Below, in pieces: positions 62,569 through 64,000 of a DNA stretch of 64,000 nucleotides. Every line of letters begins with the position of its first letter. Within the stretch, counting starts at the first letter, position 1. The position numbers and the translations under genes were made by a program. Source of the stretch: Methylopumilus sp003533095 (lineage in GTDB: Bacteria; Pseudomonadota; Gammaproteobacteria; Burkholderiales; Methylophilaceae); NCBI GenBank assembly GCA_963977845.1, contig CAXBPZ010000001.1, positions 62,001-126,000 of the forward strand. The letters run 5' to 3'. The notes beneath the pieces were generated by a model. It did no database searches, was not told the origin of the DNA, and worked only from the letters and a program-made list of their open reading frames with translations.

Positions 62569-64000
62569 TTAGGATGAGAGTTTGGACAGATCAGCAACTA
62601 GATTCATAGCTGAGTAGAGTTTTTCAAGAAGGGCAAGTCGATTCATTTTAAGTGATTCATTTTCCACATTTACCATGACATCGTTAAAGAATTGATCGAT
62701 CGGATTTTTGAGTTTGCAAAGTAATTTTAATGATCCTGAGTAATTATTTGCTAGATATTCTTTTCTAGCATCAGCGTCTACCAAATCTAACGTTTTGTAC
62801 AAATTAATTTCTGCTATATCTTTAAGTAAAGTTGGATCAACTTTTAATGTAGTTTTAAGATCTGCTTTTTTAAGAATATTGCCAACTCTTTTATTAGCTG
62901 ATGCCAGATCTTTGGACTCTGGAAGCGCTGAAAATTCTCTAATTGCATTTAATCTTTTAGGAATTTCACAAATTAATCCTGAGTCAATAGAAAGCACAGC
63001 CTCGATATCAAGCGCACCATAACCTTGATCTTTAAAAAAATTGGATATTCGATCGTAGATAAAAGTATTAAGGTCTTTAGATTCAGCTAAATTTGTGGCC
63101 TTAATAGAATCAGAAATAGTTGTATTTAAATTTAAGCCAATATTTTTTTCAGTCAGAATACGAATGATTCCAATAACTTGGCGTCTCAACGCAAAAGGAT
63201 CTTTATCGCCCGTCGGTTTTTCGCCAATACTAAATAAGCCTATTAAAGTTTCAATTTTGTCTGCAATGGAGACGATATCGCCTACAGAGCTTCGTGGAAG
63301 TGTGTCACCAGAAAATCTCGGCTTGTAGTGATCTTCAATAGCAAATGCCACTTCTTCTGAAATTTTTTCATTGAGTGCATAATATCTTCCCATCACACCC
63401 TGAAGTTCTGGAAACTCACCAACCATATGGGTAGATAAATCTGCCTTAGATAAGTCGGATGCAAGTAATACAGCGTCAAGCAATTTAGTTTGATTTAAAT
63501 TTTTTACAATGAGTGATGCAATTGTTTTAACTCTTTCAGATCTCTCTGATTGAGTTCCAAGTTTATTGTGGTACACAATATGTTTAAGTTGCGAAAGGTA
63601 ATCTTGCAGAGGTTTTTTCTTATCTTGAGTATAGAAAAATTCTGCATCCGATAATCTTGGCCTAATCACTTTTTCATTGCCTTGAATGATAAGGCCTGAA
63701 TTTTTTGGACATATATTTGAAACAATTAAAAATTGGTTCGCAAGTTTATTGTTTTTATCAATCAAGGGAAAATACTTTTGATTAGCCTTCATAGTTAAAA
63801 TAAGACACTCTTGAGGTACTTCAAGAAACTTCGACTCAAACTCTCCTACTAAAACATTTGGATATTCAACGAGCGCAGTCACTTCTTCAAGAAGGTCTTC
63901 ATCATCGATGGGAGTGAGCTTACTTTGAAGATTAGTAGCTTTATCATTCAATTCATTTTTAATTAATGTTTTTCTTTCTTCGAAAGATACGATGACATTG
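62569..64000 (-). CDS. glyS: Glycine-tRNA ligase beta subunit, 5' end outside the window
   Basis: Beta chain of the tetrameric bacterial GlyRS. The C-terminal 477 residues are visible and the frame stays open to the right edge; codons before the TTG at 63951 read VIVSFEERKTLIKNE, which fits the family, so that TTG is internal. PNVLVGEFESKFLEVPQECL, GRYYALNEKISEEVAFAIEDHY and DKIETLIGLFSIGEKPTGDKDPFALRR-type blocks are visible, as is FFNDVMVNVEN at the end. glyQ should lie to the right. Confidence 0.95.
   Translation of the reverse strand, partial: NVIVSFEERKTLIKNELNDKATNLQSKLTPIDDEDLLEEVTALVEYPNVLVGEFESKFLEVPQECLILTMKANQKYFPLIDKNNKLANQFLIVSNICPKNSGLIIQGNEKVIRPRLSDAEFFYTQDKKKPLQDYLSQLKHIVYHNKLGTQSERSERVKTIASLIVKNLNQTKLLDAVLLASDLSKADLSTHMVGEFPELQGVMGRYYALNEKISEEVAFAIEDHYKPRFSGDTLPRSSVGDIVSIADKIETLIGLFSIGEKPTGDKDPFALRRQVIGIIRILTEKNIGLNLNTTISDSIKATNLAESKDLNTFIYDRISNFFKDQGYGALDIEAVLSIDSGLICEIPKRLNAIREFSALPESKDLASANKRVGNILKKADLKTTLKVDPTLLKDIAEINLYKTLDLVDADARKEYLANNYSGSLKLLCKLKNPIDQFFNDVMVNVENESLKMNRLALLEKLYSAMNLVADLSKLSS

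Overview
The window is a gene-dense, A+T-rich stretch of bacterial chromosome. It has about 66 protein genes, four tRNA genes, and no mobile element, CRISPR array or integration site that I can see. Several gene orders are typical of Betaproteobacteria: dciA / M23 peptidase / secA, dapA-bamC-MBL hydrolase, pssA-leuA, pcnB-folK-deoxynucleoside kinase-panB-panC, and a zf-CHCC gene beside ilvE. Low G+C, very short spacers, interlocked stop codons and few hairpin terminators point to a streamlined genome. A small free-living methylotroph-like lineage (Methylophilaceae, OM43/LD28 type) would fit, but that placement is inference: no diagnostic methylotrophy gene lies inside the window.

Layout. 1-5.1 kb (+): transketolase (cut by the left edge), GAPDH, phosphoglycerate kinase and purC, ending in a bidirectional terminator. 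5.1-8.5 kb (-): proton-pumping pyrophosphatase, a TauE/SafE permease and dciA. 8.5-12.3 kb (+): M23 peptidase, secA and a DUF1289 mini-gene. 12.3-17.9 kb (-): rnfABCDGE-nth. 18.1-21.1 kb (+): dapA-bamC-MBL hydrolase, facing a 43-residue lipoprotein gene. 21.3-26.8 kb: roxA, pyrD-GST and clpS-clpA. 26.8-32.4 kb (-): tgt-yajC-secD-secF and a CorB/HlyC-type protein. 32.5-35.5 kb (+): pssA-leuA-HAD phosphatase. 35.5-37.9 kb: a CcsA-like protein, ffh and tRNA-Lys. 37.9-47.2 kb (-): kdoO, two nearly identical tRNA-Arg genes, tRNA-Ser, lysC-alaS-recX-recA-pncC-pgpA-thiL-mog. 47.2-50.6 kb: a PDZ protein, darP, pmbA and mlaA. 50.7-57.9 kb (-): phrB-rlmH-rsfS-panD-panC-panB-dNK-folK-pcnB-cobalamin adenosyltransferase. 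58-64 kb: murI, zf-CHCC and ilvE, a SCO protein, a YgjP metalloprotein, plsC, gmhB and the 3' part of glyS.

How the genes work together. Central carbon (tkt, gap, pgk) is followed by two ion-motive systems, the pyrophosphatase and Rnf. Protein export (SecA, YajC-SecDF, SRP Ffh) sits with envelope maintenance (BamC, MlaA, PlsC, PssA, PgpA, GmhB, KdoO). Cofactor genes cover pantothenate, folate, thiamine, molybdopterin and adenosylcobalamin. ClpAS, RecA/RecX, Nth and a photolyase handle protein and DNA quality. No stretch above 300 bases lacks a gene.

I found no clearly new multigene system; this is mostly core genome. The points most worth a second look are: two tandem tRNA-Arg genes that differ at one base, which is anticodon position 34; a perfect FNR-type palindrome placed where a class II activator would sit upstream of kdoO; a recX frame whose conserved N-terminus lies upstream of any ATG, GTG or TTG; a GAPDH whose cofactor-site residues are not of the NAD type; and three convergent gene pairs whose stop codons interlock in a single TTAA.
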